In this document: in pieces, positions 14,087 through 21,931 of the stretch | Position numbering within the stretch: the stretch's first letter is position 1 | Layout of the letters: each line of letters begins with the position of its first letter | Assembly: GCA_038253135.1 (NCBI GenBank) | Contig: JBBSHJ010000023.1 | Coordinates: forward strand, 1-39,830 | Origin: JBBSHJ01 sp038253135 | Lineage (GTDB): Bacteria > Actinomycetota > Actinomycetes > Mycobacteriales > QHCD01 | Length of the DNA: 39,830 nt | Direction of reading: 5' to 3' | Notes under the pieces: generated by a model | The model's database searches: none | What the model saw: the letters and a program-made list of their open reading frames with translations, nothing else | What the model was told of the DNA's origin: nothing | Translations under genes and position numbers: made by a program

Positions 14087-16084
14087 ATGATGCTCGCTAT
14101 GAGGAACGCATCGAGATCCGCGCCCGCGGAGCTACCCTACGGCTCCTGGCCGTCACCGCTGACGGCCGCCGACATCGCCGGCGGCACCCGGCCGCTCAGC
14201 GGCGGGCACACGGTCGGCGGCGAGCTGTGGTGGCTGGAGGGACGCCCCACCGAGGGTGGCCGCCAGGTCGTTGCCCGCCGCGCGCCGAACGGCGACGTCG
14301 AGGCGTTGCTGCCGGCGCCGTGGAACGTGCGCAGCCGGGTGCACGAGTACGGCGGCGCGGCCTGGATCGGCGTCCCGGACGGCGCGGCGCGGGCGCTCGT
14401 TTTCGTGAACTTCGCCGACCAGCGGATCTGGCGCCTCGACGTGGACCGGCCGGGCGGCGTACCGGTGCCCCTGACCCCGGAACCCGCTGCGCCGTCGGCC
14501 CTTCGGTACGCCGACCCGGTCCCGGGCGCTCCCGGCGAGCTGCTGTGGGTCCGGGAGAAGCACGACGGCGAGCACATCGAGCGCCACCTCGTCGCCGTGC
14601 CGGTCGACGCGAGCGCCGGCACCGACCCCGAGCGGGTCCGCGTGATCGCCGGCGGCAGCGACTTCCTGGCCGCGCCGCGACTCTCGCCCGACGGGAAGCG
14701 CCTCGCCTGGATCGCCTGGGACCATCCGCGGATGCCCTGGGACGGCACCGAGCTGCGCGTCGCCGACCTCGACGCCGACGGCCGCGCCGCCGGCGTACGC
14801 ACCCTGATCGGCGGGCCGGAAGAATCGGTCCTGCAGCCGACCTGGGCGGACGGCACGGCGCTGTACGTCGTGTCCGACCGGTCCGGCTGGTGGAACCTGT
14901 ACCGTATCGCCGCCGACGGCGGAGTCCCGAAGGCGTTGCACCAGCGGGCCGAGGAGTTCGCCGAGCCGGCCTGGACCTTCGGCACGCGCACCTATGCCGG
15001 GCTGGACGCCAACCGGATCGTGACCGTGCACGGAACGGAGACCCGGTCCCTCGGAATCCTCGACCTGGCGTCGGGCCGGCTGACCGATCTGGACCTGCCC
15101 TACACCAGCTACGGCTCGATCGCGGTGGACGGTGAGAAGCTGCACACCGTCGCCGCGTCCCCGACGCAGGCCAGCACCCTCGTCGAGATCGACCTGATCG
15201 ACCACACGGCGACGCCGCTGCGGTGCTCCCTGGACGACGTACCCGACGCCGGCTACCTGTCCACGCCGGAGTCCCTCGTGGTCACCGGACGGCACGGGCG
15301 CGACGTGCACGCCCATGTCTACGCGCCCGCGAACCGCGACGTCACCGCGCCGGCGGGCGAGCGGCCGCCGTACGTCGCCCTCGTGCACGGTGGCCCCACG
15401 GCACAGGCCATGGCCACGCTGAGCCTCTCGGCGGCGTATTTCACCAGCCGCGGGATCGGCGTGATCGATGTGAATTACGGTGGATCCACCGGATACGGGC
15501 GCGAATACCGCAACCGGCTGCGCGGGCAGTGGGGGGTGATCGACGTCGAGGACACGGTGACCGCCTGCGAGGCGCTCGTCGAGCGCGGCCTGGCCGATCC
15601 GAGGCGGCTGGCCATCCGGGGCGGCTCGGCGGGCGGGTGGACGGTGCTCGCGGCGCTGACCCGCACCGACACCTTCGGCGCCGGCGCGTCGTATTTCGGC
15701 GTCGCCGAGCTGCTGGATTTCGTCAAGGATACCCACGACTTCGAGTCGCGCTACATCGACTCGCTGGTCGGGCCGCTGCCCGAGGCCCATGACCTCTACG
15801 TGGAGCGGGCGCCGCTGAGCCACGTCGACGGGGTGTCCTGCCCGGTCCTGCTGCTCCAGGGTGCCGATGACAAGGTCGTCCCGCCGTCGCAGGCGGAGAT
15901 GTTCCGCGATGCCCTGGTGCGCAAGGGAATCCCGCACGCCTACCTGCTTTTCGAGGGCGAGCAGCACGGCTTTCGCAAGGCCGAGAACAATGTGACGGCG
16001 CTGGAGGCCGAGCTGTCGTTCTACGGCCAGGTATTCGGCTTCGACCCGCCCGGCGTACCGAAGCTTGAGCTGGTGACGTCATGA
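14087..16084 (+). CDS. S9 family prolyl oligopeptidase / acylaminoacyl-peptidase-like
   Basis: A 665-residue cytosolic serine peptidase. The first 400 residues form a beta-propeller (repeated blades such as FLAAPRLSPDGKRLAWIAWD), followed by an alpha/beta-hydrolase domain. The catalytic set is visible: Ser in RGGSAGGWTV, Asp in GADDKVVPPSQ and His in GEQHGFRK. The oxyanion region is LVHGGPTAQ with VNYGGSTGYGREYR. It should cut short peptides or remove blocked N-terminal residues. ATG 14087 has GGAG (14077-14080) upstream; ATG 14099 is also possible. The stop overlaps the SDR start. Confidence 0.9.
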   Translation: MMLAMRNASRSAPAELPYGSWPSPLTAADIAGGTRPLSGGHTVGGELWWLEGRPTEGGRQVVARRAPNGDVEALLPAPWNVRSRVHEYGGAAWIGVPDGAARALVFVNFADQRIWRLDVDRPGGVPVPLTPEPAAPSALRYADPVPGAPGELLWVREKHDGEHIERHLVAVPVDASAGTDPERVRVIAGGSDFLAAPRLSPDGKRLAWIAWDHPRMPWDGTELRVADLDADGRAAGVRTLIGGPEESVLQPTWADGTALYVVSDRSGWWNLYRIAADGGVPKALHQRAEEFAEPAWTFGTRTYAGLDANRIVTVHGTETRSLGILDLASGRLTDLDLPYTSYGSIAVDGEKLHTVAASPTQASTLVEIDLIDHTATPLRCSLDDVPDAGYLSTPESLVVTGRHGRDVHAHVYAPANRDVTAPAGERPPYVALVHGGPTAQAMATLSLSAAYFTSRGIGVIDVNYGGSTGYGREYRNRLRGQWGVIDVEDTVTACEALVERGLADPRRLAIRGGSAGGWTVLAALTRTDTFGAGASYFGVAELLDFVKDTHDFESRYIDSLVGPLPEAHDLYVERAPLSHVDGVSCPVLLLQGADDKVVPPSQAEMFRDALVRKGIPHAYLLFEGEQHGFRKAENNVTALEAELSFYGQVFGFDPPGVPKLELVTS

Positions 16085-16782
16085 TGCGCGCCGCTCTCGT
16101 CACCGGTGCCGCGTCGGGGATCGGAGCCGAGACGGTACGCCGGCTGCTCACCGACGGCTGGAATGTCGTCGCCACCGGACGCTCGCCGGAGCGCCTCGAC
16201 GCCTTCGGGGTCGAGGCCGCCGCGGGTGACGCGTTGCGCACGGTCGCGGCGGACACCACCGATCCGGACCAGACGAAGGCCGCCGTTCGGGAGGCCCTCT
16301 GCGCCTACGGCCGGCTCGACGCGATCATCGCGAACGCCGGTTTCACGGCACCGGGGACGCTGGCCGACGGTGATCCCGAGCAGTGGCGCGACATGCTGCT
16401 CACCAACGTGCTGGGACCGGCGATCCTCGTGCAGGCCGCGCTTGCGGCCCTGCGCGATTCGGGTGGACGGATCGTGATCGTCGGCAGCGTCGCCGGCATC
16501 AGAAATGCGCCGGGAAACATGTATCAGGTGACGAAATGGGCCGTTCGTGCGCTCGCCGAGAACACCCGGCTCATGGTCACCGGCGACGGGATCGGCGTGA
16601 CCCTCGTTGCGCCGGGACGCGTGGCGACTCCCTTCTGGACCGGCCAGGGCCGCGGCGCTCCGCCGTCCGGGCCGATGCTCGCAGCCGGCACCATTGCGGA
16701 GTCCATCTCCTGGGCGCTCAATCAGCCCGCCGGCGTGGATGTCAACTCGATCGTGGTCCGCCCGACAGGTCAGGAAAACTAG
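16081..16782 (+). CDS. Short-chain dehydrogenase/reductase (SDR)
   Basis: A 233-residue classical SDR. It has the cofactor motif TGAASGIG at the N-terminus, ATGRSPERL after the second strand (Arg suggests NADP), the NAG-like motif IIANAGF, the catalytic Ser in VIVGSVAGI and Tyr/Lys in MYQVTKWA. VAPGRVATPF follows, as in the family. It is coupled to the S9 peptidase gene by a 4-nt overlap. The substrate is unknown; the nearest type is the clavulanate-dehydrogenase/YdfG-like general oxidoreductases. Confidence 0.92.
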   Translation: MMRAALVTGAASGIGAETVRRLLTDGWNVVATGRSPERLDAFGVEAAAGDALRTVAADTTDPDQTKAAVREALCAYGRLDAIIANAGFTAPGTLADGDPEQWRDMLLTNVLGPAILVQAALAALRDSGGRIVIVGSVAGIRNAPGNMYQVTKWAVRALAENTRLMVTGDGIGVTLVAPGRVATPFWTGQGRGAPPSGPMLAAGTIAESISWALNQPAGVDVNSIVVRPTGQEN

Positions 16783-16823
16783 CGACGGCAGCGGACGGGC
16801 AGTTTGCCGGTGTTTCTCCATTT

Positions 16824-16850
16824 TGGCACCGCCGGGCCGGCGCGGTGCCA
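16824..16850 (+). terminator. Hairpin, probable terminator
   Basis: A 9-bp perfect stem TGGCACCGC/GCGGTGCCA around a 9-nt loop, 42 bases after the SDR stop. No T-tract follows on the + strand; a T4 run precedes it, which would serve the minus strand. Confidence 0.5.
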
Positions 16851-16919
16851 CAATTCGGCACAACGCCAATCCGCAATCCGGTCGCCCTCTGGGGTGCAAT
16901 GCCGGCTAAGGAGGCAGAG

Positions 16920-17228
16920 ATGCCTGTTCTGATGACAATGCGCGTCACCGCCGACGGGACGAAGGCCGAGGAGTCGGCGGCCGCGAATCGCCAGATCTAC
17001 GCCGAAGTGCTCGAAACCTCGAAGCGACACGGGATGATCTCGCACCACTTCTACGCCAGCGATACCGAGGTGATGGTGCTGGACCAGTGGCCCAGCGAAG
17101 AGGCGTGCAACGCCTTCGTCGCGGAGGCGCAACCGAAGATCGCTCAGATCATGGCTGGCATGGGCGTGAGCAGTGAGCCCGCGGTGACCTTCTGGCGCGT
17201 ACTGGACATGGGGGACGACGTCGGCTAA
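16920..17228 (+). CDS. Small ABM/ferredoxin-like barrel protein
   Basis: A 102-residue protein with the beta-alpha-beta layout of dimeric alpha/beta barrels (antibiotic biosynthesis monooxygenase-like): VLMTMRVTADG ... YAEVLETSKRHGMISHHFYASDTEVMVLDQWPSEEACNAFV. The pattern helix - GxxxHHFY - strand - W-x-S-E-E resembles proteins listed as ABM domain or hypothetical; the chemistry is unknown. ATG 16920 is set by a perfect AAGGAGG at 16908-16914. Confidence 0.75.
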   Translation: MPVLMTMRVTADGTKAEESAAANRQIYAEVLETSKRHGMISHHFYASDTEVMVLDQWPSEEACNAFVAEAQPKIAQIMAGMGVSSEPAVTFWRVLDMGDDVG

Positions 17229-17368
17229 CGATGCCGGTCTTTGTATTTCCGGCAGCGGTGACACCTTATCCCGCCGAGACGTCCGTTTTGACGCACGAAT
17301 GTCGTTACTGGCCGTTCGGGTGCGCGATATGCCGGGCACCCACTCACACACTGCACGAGGAGGTCGCC

Positions 17369-17761
17369 ATGACCGAACATCCGAACGCGACCCTGATCCG
17401 AGGCGGCTTCGCCGCCGTCTCGGCCGGGGACGTCGCTACCTTGACCAGGCTGATCGCGCCGGATGCGGTCCAGCACATGCCCGGCCACAACTCCTTCTCC
17501 GGTGAGCACCGCGGTATCGAGGCGATCCTGGCGATGTACGGACGCCTTGCCGAAGAGACCGCCGGCACCTTCCAGGTCGACCTGGAGGAGGTCTACGCGA
17601 CCGATGACACCGTCGTCGGTGTCTACCACTCGACCGCCGAACGGACCGGGAAGCGCCTTGACTCCAGGCATGCGCTGGTCTTCACGATGCGAGCCGGTCA
17701 GGCGATAGACCTCAACGACATCACCGGCGACAGCGACGCCGACGACTCCTTCTGGGGCTGA
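17369..17761 (+). CDS. SnoaL-like / NTF2-fold protein
   Basis: A 130-residue NTF2-fold protein. It has an opening helix (LIRGGFAAVSAGDVATLTRLIAPD), AVQHMPGHNSFSGEHRGIEAILAMYGRL and the closing strands with RHALVFTMRAGQAIDLND. Members are cyclases, isomerases or simple binding proteins; His and Asp residues in the pocket are present but not diagnostic. ATG 17369 has GAGGAGG upstream. The gene stands 140 bases after the ABM-like gene; a role in the same pathway is possible but not shown. Confidence 0.8.
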   Translation: MTEHPNATLIRGGFAAVSAGDVATLTRLIAPDAVQHMPGHNSFSGEHRGIEAILAMYGRLAEETAGTFQVDLEEVYATDDTVVGVYHSTAERTGKRLDSRHALVFTMRAGQAIDLNDITGDSDADDSFWG

Positions 17762-17834
17762 CGCGCGGGCTTGGCGTCGGCAGTGATCGGCGGGTGCCCG
17801 GCGACGGGTTTGCGTGGCCGCCGTGCGGGAGCCG

Positions 17835-18030
17835 GGTCGGTGTCCGCCGGCAGGAGCTCGTTGGCTCGGCGCGGGATTGTCCAGCCGGGTCAGCAGCGCC
17901 GACCGTACGGCGTCGGTGGACGTGCCCACCTGCGTCAGCATGGCCGCGGCGACGCGTGCGGATCGTCGAGCACGCCCAGCAGGACGTACGCCGTCCCGAT
18001 TGTCCCGGATAGGAGCAGCTGCCGAGCACG
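17835..18030 (-). pseudogene. Clp N-terminal domain remnant
   Basis: Two frames on the minus strand together give ERARQLLLSGTIGTAYVLLGVLDDPHA and then AAAMLTQVGTSTDAVRSALLTRLDN. This is the second half of a ClpN repeat (IGTEHLLLGLL ... VL..LGVD..AVR). A small indel at about 17950 separates the halves, and the beginning of the domain and any ATPase part are missing. It fills the 300-base gap between the SnoaL-like and DUF5703 genes. Confidence 0.55.
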
Positions 18031-18063
18031 CTCACCGGTCGCTCCTCATCGGAGCATGTCGCG

Positions 18064-18279
18064 TTACAGCGTCGGTCCTGGCAGCAGGCGCTTGCTGCGC
18101 TTGCGGCGGAGTACGACGCGGCGGGTGCCGTCCTGCATCAGCCGGAGGCGGGCCAGCTCCCAGCCGCCGAACTCGGCCTGCAGCGCGAGCTGCACCGCCG
18201 TGCTGAGCCGACCCGTGTTCGGCGGCAACCGCACGGGCACGTACTCGTAGTCTCCTTCAACCACGGCCTCGGCATTCAT
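18064..18279 (-). CDS. DUF5703 family protein
   Basis: A 71-residue protein that matches the small actinobacterial family DUF5703: EAVVEGDYEYVPVRLPPNTGR, LALQAEFGGWELARLRLMQDGTRRVVLRRK, then a basic tail. Its function is unknown. ATG 18279 gives the family's usual beginning; a GTG or ATG 24 bases further upstream is possible. It is transcribed towards the Clp remnant. Confidence 0.85.
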   Translation of the reverse strand: MNAEAVVEGDYEYVPVRLPPNTGRLSTAVQLALQAEFGGWELARLRLMQDGTRRVVLRRKRSKRLLPGPTL

Positions 18280-18401
18280 CGCAGAGCGCTCATCGCACAC
18301 CATTCATCGCCGACATTGTGCCCCGCCGGGCACCGAAGCGCACCCACCGACGGATTCGAGGCCCTGCACCATGTCCCCCAGGACCCGCGCCGGGAGACCT
18401 C

Positions 18402-18456
18402 CACTCAGGGACAGCGTCATTCCGGGACAGCGTCACTCAGGGACAGCGTCACTCAG
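18402..18456. repeat. 16-bp tandem repeat, 3.4 copies
   Basis: CACTCAGGGACAGCGT is repeated at 18402, 18418 (two bases changed: CATTCCGGGACAGCGT) and 18434, with a partial fourth copy. The array runs across the stop codon of the RecD2-like gene. This is the only clear tandem array in a non-coding part of the window. Confidence 0.8.
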
Positions 18457-20439
18457 CAACCCCGCGAGCCGCGTCCGCCGCGGTACCGCGCCGCGGGTGC
18501 GGACGGCGTGCGCCAGCTGCGGCCCGCTCATGGGTACGACGGACAGGTGCCGGCGGGCGCGAGTCAACGCGGTGTAGACCAGCGGGCGGGTAAGCATGTT
18601 GCCGGCCTCCGGAGGGAACACCGCGACGACGGCGGGCCACTCCGAGCCCTGCGCGCGGTGCACCGTGATCGCCCAGCCGTGCACGAGATCGCCGAGCGCC
18701 CGGCCGGCGATGGTGGCCGGCCCGGACGCGAACTCCACCGTCAGCTCGGACTTGCCGCCGGCCGCCGTGATGATTCCGATCTCACCGTTGGCGTAGCCGG
18801 CCGGCTCCGCATCGAGGTGGTTGGCCGTCGCGACGACCCGGTCGCCGATGTCGAAGCCGCGCACCGTCCCGCCGCCCGGGTTCAGCTGCGCCTTCAGCAT
18901 CTTGTTGAGCTCGATGGTTCCCGCCGGACCGCGATGCACCGGAGTCACGACCTGGATCGCGTCGGGCGGGATCCCGAGCGCGCGCGGGATCGAGTCGAGC
19001 ACCAGCTGGCGCACCCGGTGGGCGCCCTCGAGCGAGCTGCGGATAGGTACGACGACCACCTCGCGATCGGGGGACTCGATCGGTGGGAGCTCGCCGCCGC
19101 GGCACGCCGTTGCCAGCCGGGCGATGGCGCCGCCTGCGTCCTGCCGGTAGAGCGTCGTGAGCTCGGTGACCGGCACGGTGCCGGAGTCAAGGATGTCGGC
19201 GAGCACCCGGCCGGGGCCGATGGACGGCAGCTGCGCGGCGTCGCCGACGAGCAGGACGTGGGTCCCCTCGGCGCAGGCCTCGAACAGCGCGGCCGCCAGC
19301 TCGACGTCCAGCATGGACACCTCGTCGATGACGATCAGGTCGGCTTCGACCGGGCAGTCGGCGCCGCGGGTAAAGACCGTCGGCTGGTGGGTTGGACCCG
19401 GTTGCGCGCCGAGCAGGCGGTGCAGGGTCGCCGTCGGTGCGTCGGTGAACTCCGCGAGCCGGCGGGCCGCCCGGCCGGTGGGTGCCGCGAGCGCCACGTC
19501 CTTGCCGCGCTGCTTCGCTAGCCGTACGACGGCGGCGACGGTGCGGCTCTTACCGGTGCCGGGGCCGCCGGTCAGAACGCTCACGCCGTGCTCGAGGGCG
19601 GCGTGCACGGCCCGGCGCTGCGCCTCGTCGAGCTCGGCGTCGGCCGCGTCGACCGGCGTGTCGGCGGGGGAGAGCAGGTCCTCCGGCCCGGGTTGATCGT
19701 CGCCGCGATCAGCGTCCGCCGACGGCCGCCGGCGCTTCGCCCCTACCGCACTCAGCGGCTCAGCGCTATCGGCGAGCAGGCCGATCGCCTCGGCCACCGC
19801 CTCCTCCGCGGCGGCGTACCGCTCCAGCGCCAGGACCGCGTCGGCTCCGGCGCTCGCGGCGATCACGGCACGCCCGCCGCAGGCCGCCGCGACCGCCGGA
19901 CCCGGGTCGCTCACACCGGCGGCGACAAGGTCTCCGGCGACCACGTCGACCGGCACGACGGTGTTGCCGTTGCGGGCGCAGGTACGCAGGGTCGCGACCA
20001 CGATCGCCTGGCCCCGCCGCAGGTCGTCCCGGGGGAGCTCGCCGAGCACGGTCCGCGCGAAGCGGTCGGCGTCGGCCAGCGTGACCTCGCCGACATCGAG
20101 CAGGCGCCACGGGTCGTGCCGGAGCGCTCCGGCCGCCCCGTCGCCGAGGATCTCGACCGCGCGACCGGCCCAACGTGGTTGCAGCCGCGCCTCGTGCAGC
20201 ATCCGGAGCACGTCGTACGCCGGCTCGGCTCCGATCCAGGCCGACACCAGCCGCTCGGCCTGCCGCAGCCCGACCCCCCGCAGCTCCGCCAGCCGCCGGG
20301 CCGTGATCCGAGCGGGCGCGGTGATGCCCGCCTCGGTCAGCTGCTGGGCGCGGGCCGGCCCGATCCCCGGCCACAGTCCGGCCTCGCAGAATTCGACGAA
20401 GACCGGATCGACTTCGGGGGCGGATGGCGCGGCAGGCAC
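18433..20439 (-). CDS. RecD2-like ATP-dependent 5'-3' DNA helicase
   Basis: A 668-residue superfamily 1B helicase. The N-terminal 200 residues hold helix-hairpin-helix repeats (GIGPARAQQLTEAGI, LRGVGLRQAERLV) as in RecD2. Then come Walker A GGPGTGKS (about 291-298), APTGRAARRL, Walker B LIVIDEVSM, GDAAQLPSIGPG, the UvrD-like fold region with GWAITVHRAQGSEW and YTALTRAR. Without RecB/RecC partners it probably acts alone in repair. It is somewhat shorter than typical RecD2 (about 720-740). The GTG 20439 start would be leaderless behind TATTGT (20453-20448); TTG 20451 is the alternative. The 3' end lies within the 16-bp repeat array. Confidence 0.88.
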   Translation of the reverse strand: MPAAPSAPEVDPVFVEFCEAGLWPGIGPARAQQLTEAGITAPARITARRLAELRGVGLRQAERLVSAWIGAEPAYDVLRMLHEARLQPRWAGRAVEILGDGAAGALRHDPWRLLDVGEVTLADADRFARTVLGELPRDDLRRGQAIVVATLRTCARNGNTVVPVDVVAGDLVAAGVSDPGPAVAAACGGRAVIAASAGADAVLALERYAAAEEAVAEAIGLLADSAEPLSAVGAKRRRPSADADRGDDQPGPEDLLSPADTPVDAADAELDEAQRRAVHAALEHGVSVLTGGPGTGKSRTVAAVVRLAKQRGKDVALAAPTGRAARRLAEFTDAPTATLHRLLGAQPGPTHQPTVFTRGADCPVEADLIVIDEVSMLDVELAAALFEACAEGTHVLLVGDAAQLPSIGPGRVLADILDSGTVPVTELTTLYRQDAGGAIARLATACRGGELPPIESPDREVVVVPIRSSLEGAHRVRQLVLDSIPRALGIPPDAIQVVTPVHRGPAGTIELNKMLKAQLNPGGGTVRGFDIGDRVVATANHLDAEPAGYANGEIGIITAAGGKSELTVEFASGPATIAGRALGDLVHGWAITVHRAQGSEWPAVVAVFPPEAGNMLTRPLVYTALTRARRHLSVVPMSGPQLAHAVRTRGAVPRRTRLAGLLSDAVPE

Positions 20440-20459
20440 GGATCTAGACAATAGTGATC

Positions 20460-20529
20460 GGTGCCCGGTGGGCCGGCGACGTCGTCCACAGGTGTGTCGC
20501 CGCGCCGGCCCGACCCGGCCACCGGCACC
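20460..20529 (-). terminator. Long GC hairpin after the Rieske gene
   Basis: Arms GGTGCC-c-GGTGG (20460-20471) and CCACC-GGCACC (20519-20529) pair over 11 bp with one bulge. Inside lies a second GCCGGCG/CGCGCCGGC pairing. It fills the 80-base gap between the Rieske stop and the RecD2-like gene; there is no T-tract. Confidence 0.4.
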
Positions 20530-20532
20530 CGG

Positions 20533-21123
20533 TCAGGTCTGGACGACCTCCTGGCCGTCGAGCTTGACGTTGACCTTCGCCAGCGCCTTCGGCGCCGGAC
20601 CGTGCAGCACCGCTCCCGTGAGCGCGTTGTACTGCGACCCGTGGCAGGGGCAGATCAGCTTCGCCCCCGCCGGGTTGACCGTGCAGCCCATGTGGGTGCA
20701 GATCGCGCTGAAGCAGACGACGGAGTCCTTCGCCGGCCGGCCGACGATGACCGGCTTGCCGCCGCTGTCCTTGGCAGAGATCGCCGAGCCGACCTTGATG
20801 TCGGAGAGTTTCGCGATCCCCTTCATCGGCGCGGTGCCACTGCCCTTCGACGCGGTGCCGCTGCCCTTCGACGCGGCGCCGGACGAGGCTGCACCGGAGG
20901 GGGTGGCCGTCGGCGAACCCGCCGAGCTGGCCGAGCCGGCCGCGGCCTCGGTGCCGTTGGGCTTCGAGCCGGATTTCTTGCTGCTGCCACAGGCTGCGGC
21001 GCCGAGGGCGACCGCCCCGGCACCGCCGACCGCGAAGACCCGCCGCCGGGTCACGCCATCGGCGCGAGCAACAGGATCGGCGGCGGCACGGTCGGGCGAA
21101 GGTCTCTGGTCGGACCGGGACAT
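20533..21123 (-). CDS. Tat-exported Rieske [2Fe-2S] lipoprotein
   Basis: A 196-residue secreted redox protein. The N-terminus has a twin-arginine signal (TRRRVFAVGG) with a hydrophobic stretch ending in AAACGSS, a lipobox-like Cys for membrane anchoring. A low-complexity Ser/Ala/Gly linker follows, with a duplicated SKGSGTA unit. The C-terminal Rieske domain has CTHMGC and CPCHGSQY: two Cys and two His for the cluster and the disulfide Cys pair typical of high-potential Rieske proteins. No cytochrome b is nearby, so it is not an obvious bc1 subunit. ATG 21123 has GAGAGG upstream. An ECF-type promoter precedes it (see 21161-21188). Confidence 0.9.
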   Translation of the reverse strand: MSRSDQRPSPDRAAADPVARADGVTRRRVFAVGGAGAVALGAAACGSSKKSGSKPNGTEAAAGSASSAGSPTATPSGAASSGAASKGSGTASKGSGTAPMKGIAKLSDIKVGSAISAKDSGGKPVIVGRPAKDSVVCFSAICTHMGCTVNPAGAKLICPCHGSQYNALTGAVLHGPAPKALAKVNVKLDGQEVVQT

Positions 21124-21160
21124 GCGGAATCCTCTCGACTGGCCAACGGGGACACCAGCT

Positions 21161-21188
21161 CCTACGCGGCACGCAGTCGGTTGGTTCA
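21161..21188 (-). promoter_or_regulatory. SigL-type ECF promoter of the Rieske gene
   Basis: On the minus strand TGAACC (21188-21183), 16 bases, then CGTAGG (21166-21161). This fits the TGAACC-N16/17-CGT consensus reported for mycobacterial SigL. It lies about 38 bases before the Rieske ATG. Confidence 0.72.
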
Positions 21189-21202
21189 CACCGGCCCCGC
21201 GA

Positions 21203-21230
21203 TGAACCGTTTGCGCGCACACTTCGTAGT
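21203..21230 (+). promoter_or_regulatory. SigL-type ECF promoter of the sigma gene
   Basis: TGAACC (21203-21208), 16 bases, then CGTAGT (21225-21230), 69 bases before the sigma factor ATG. It is near-identical to the divergent promoter at 21161-21188, which implies autoregulation. Confidence 0.72.
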
Positions 21231-21299
21231 GCACGGTGATCGGGAACGCGGAACGCAGCCCGGCCCGGCGCGCATATTCAGATCGGACTCGGAGGCGAC

Positions 21300-21872
21300 A
21301 TGGGCGGTGTGCCCGGCGCCCGTCTGCCCGCGGCCCTCCGCCGAGCCAGCGAATCGGCGGGTAGCGACACCGAGCAGCGGTTTCTCGAGCGGGTGTACGA
21401 CGCGCACGCCCCTGCGCTGTGGTCGTACGCGTTGAACCTCACCCGGGGGGACCGGCGCCGGGCCGAGGACATCGTGCAGGAAACGATGTTGCGGGCGTGG
21501 CGGACGCCGGCGCTCCTGTCCGATGAGCACCGCTCGCCGCGGCCGTGGCTGTACGCCGTCGCGCGACGCATCTCGATCGACGAGTGGCGCTCACGGTCGG
21601 CCCGGCCGGAGGTCGTCACCGACGCGCTGCCGGAACGATCGAGCAGCGACGAGTCGGATGCCACGCTGCAGTCCTGGCTGGTGGCCGACGCCCTCGGCCG
21701 GCTGTCCGCACAGCACCGGGAGGTGATCGTGGCCTGCTATTTCCAAGATCGGAGTGTCAATGATGCGGCCGCGCTGCTCGGCGTACCCGCGGGCACGATC
21801 AAATCGCGGTCGCACTACGCGTTGCGGGCATTGCGGCTCGCGCTGCAGGAGATGGGGGTGCTGACTCCATGA
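21300..21872 (+). CDS. ECF RNA polymerase sigma factor, SigL-like
   Basis: A 190-residue ECF sigma factor. The region 2 core FLERVYDAHAPALWSYALNLTRGDRRRAEDIVQETMLRAW (read in two parts around the RAEDIVQ helix) and RPWLYAVARRISIDEWR bind the -10 and core polymerase. Region 4 has LSAQHREVIVACYFQDRSVNDAAALLGVPAGTIKSR, the helix-turn-helix that reads the -35. ATG 21300 is preceded by GGAGG. It forms a module with the zinc anti-sigma gene, as in mycobacterial sigL-rslA, and both neighbouring promoters carry the expected recognition sequence. Assignment to the SigL subgroup rests on promoter type and gene order, not on a computed tree. Confidence 0.9.
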   Translation: MGGVPGARLPAALRRASESAGSDTEQRFLERVYDAHAPALWSYALNLTRGDRRRAEDIVQETMLRAWRTPALLSDEHRSPRPWLYAVARRISIDEWRSRSARPEVVTDALPERSSSDESDATLQSWLVADALGRLSAQHREVIVACYFQDRSVNDAAALLGVPAGTIKSRSHYALRALRLALQEMGVLTP

Positions 21873-21931
21873 GGACAGATTTCAGCAAGACGAGCATCAG
21901 CGCGGGCCCCCAGAGGACGGACGGATCATGA
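21869..21931 (+). CDS. 20-codon bridging ORF between sigma and anti-sigma genes
   Basis: Its ATG (21869) overlaps the sigma stop by ATGA, and its TGA (21929-21931) overlaps the anti-sigma ATG (21928) by ATGA. It encodes MRTDFSKTSISAGPQRTDGS. No ribosome would have to leave the message between the two main genes, so its job may be translational coupling rather than making a peptide. No independent Shine-Dalgarno is needed or obvious. Confidence 0.45.
   Translation: MRTDFSKTSISAGPQRTDGS

Noticed and set aside
13813..15135. 440-codon open frame on the plus strand
   Set aside because: Arg-rich alternative frame of the S9 peptidase gene, with no recognisable protein pattern.
14153..15967. 604-codon open frame on the minus strand
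   Set aside because: Mirror of the S9 peptidase; a typical long antisense frame of high-GC DNA.
20829..20880. 21-bp repeated unit (GCGGTGCC-CTGCCCTTCGAC type) as a regulatory or CRISPR-like repeat
   Set aside because: It encodes the SKGSGTA linker repeat of the Rieske lipoprotein, so it is protein low complexity.
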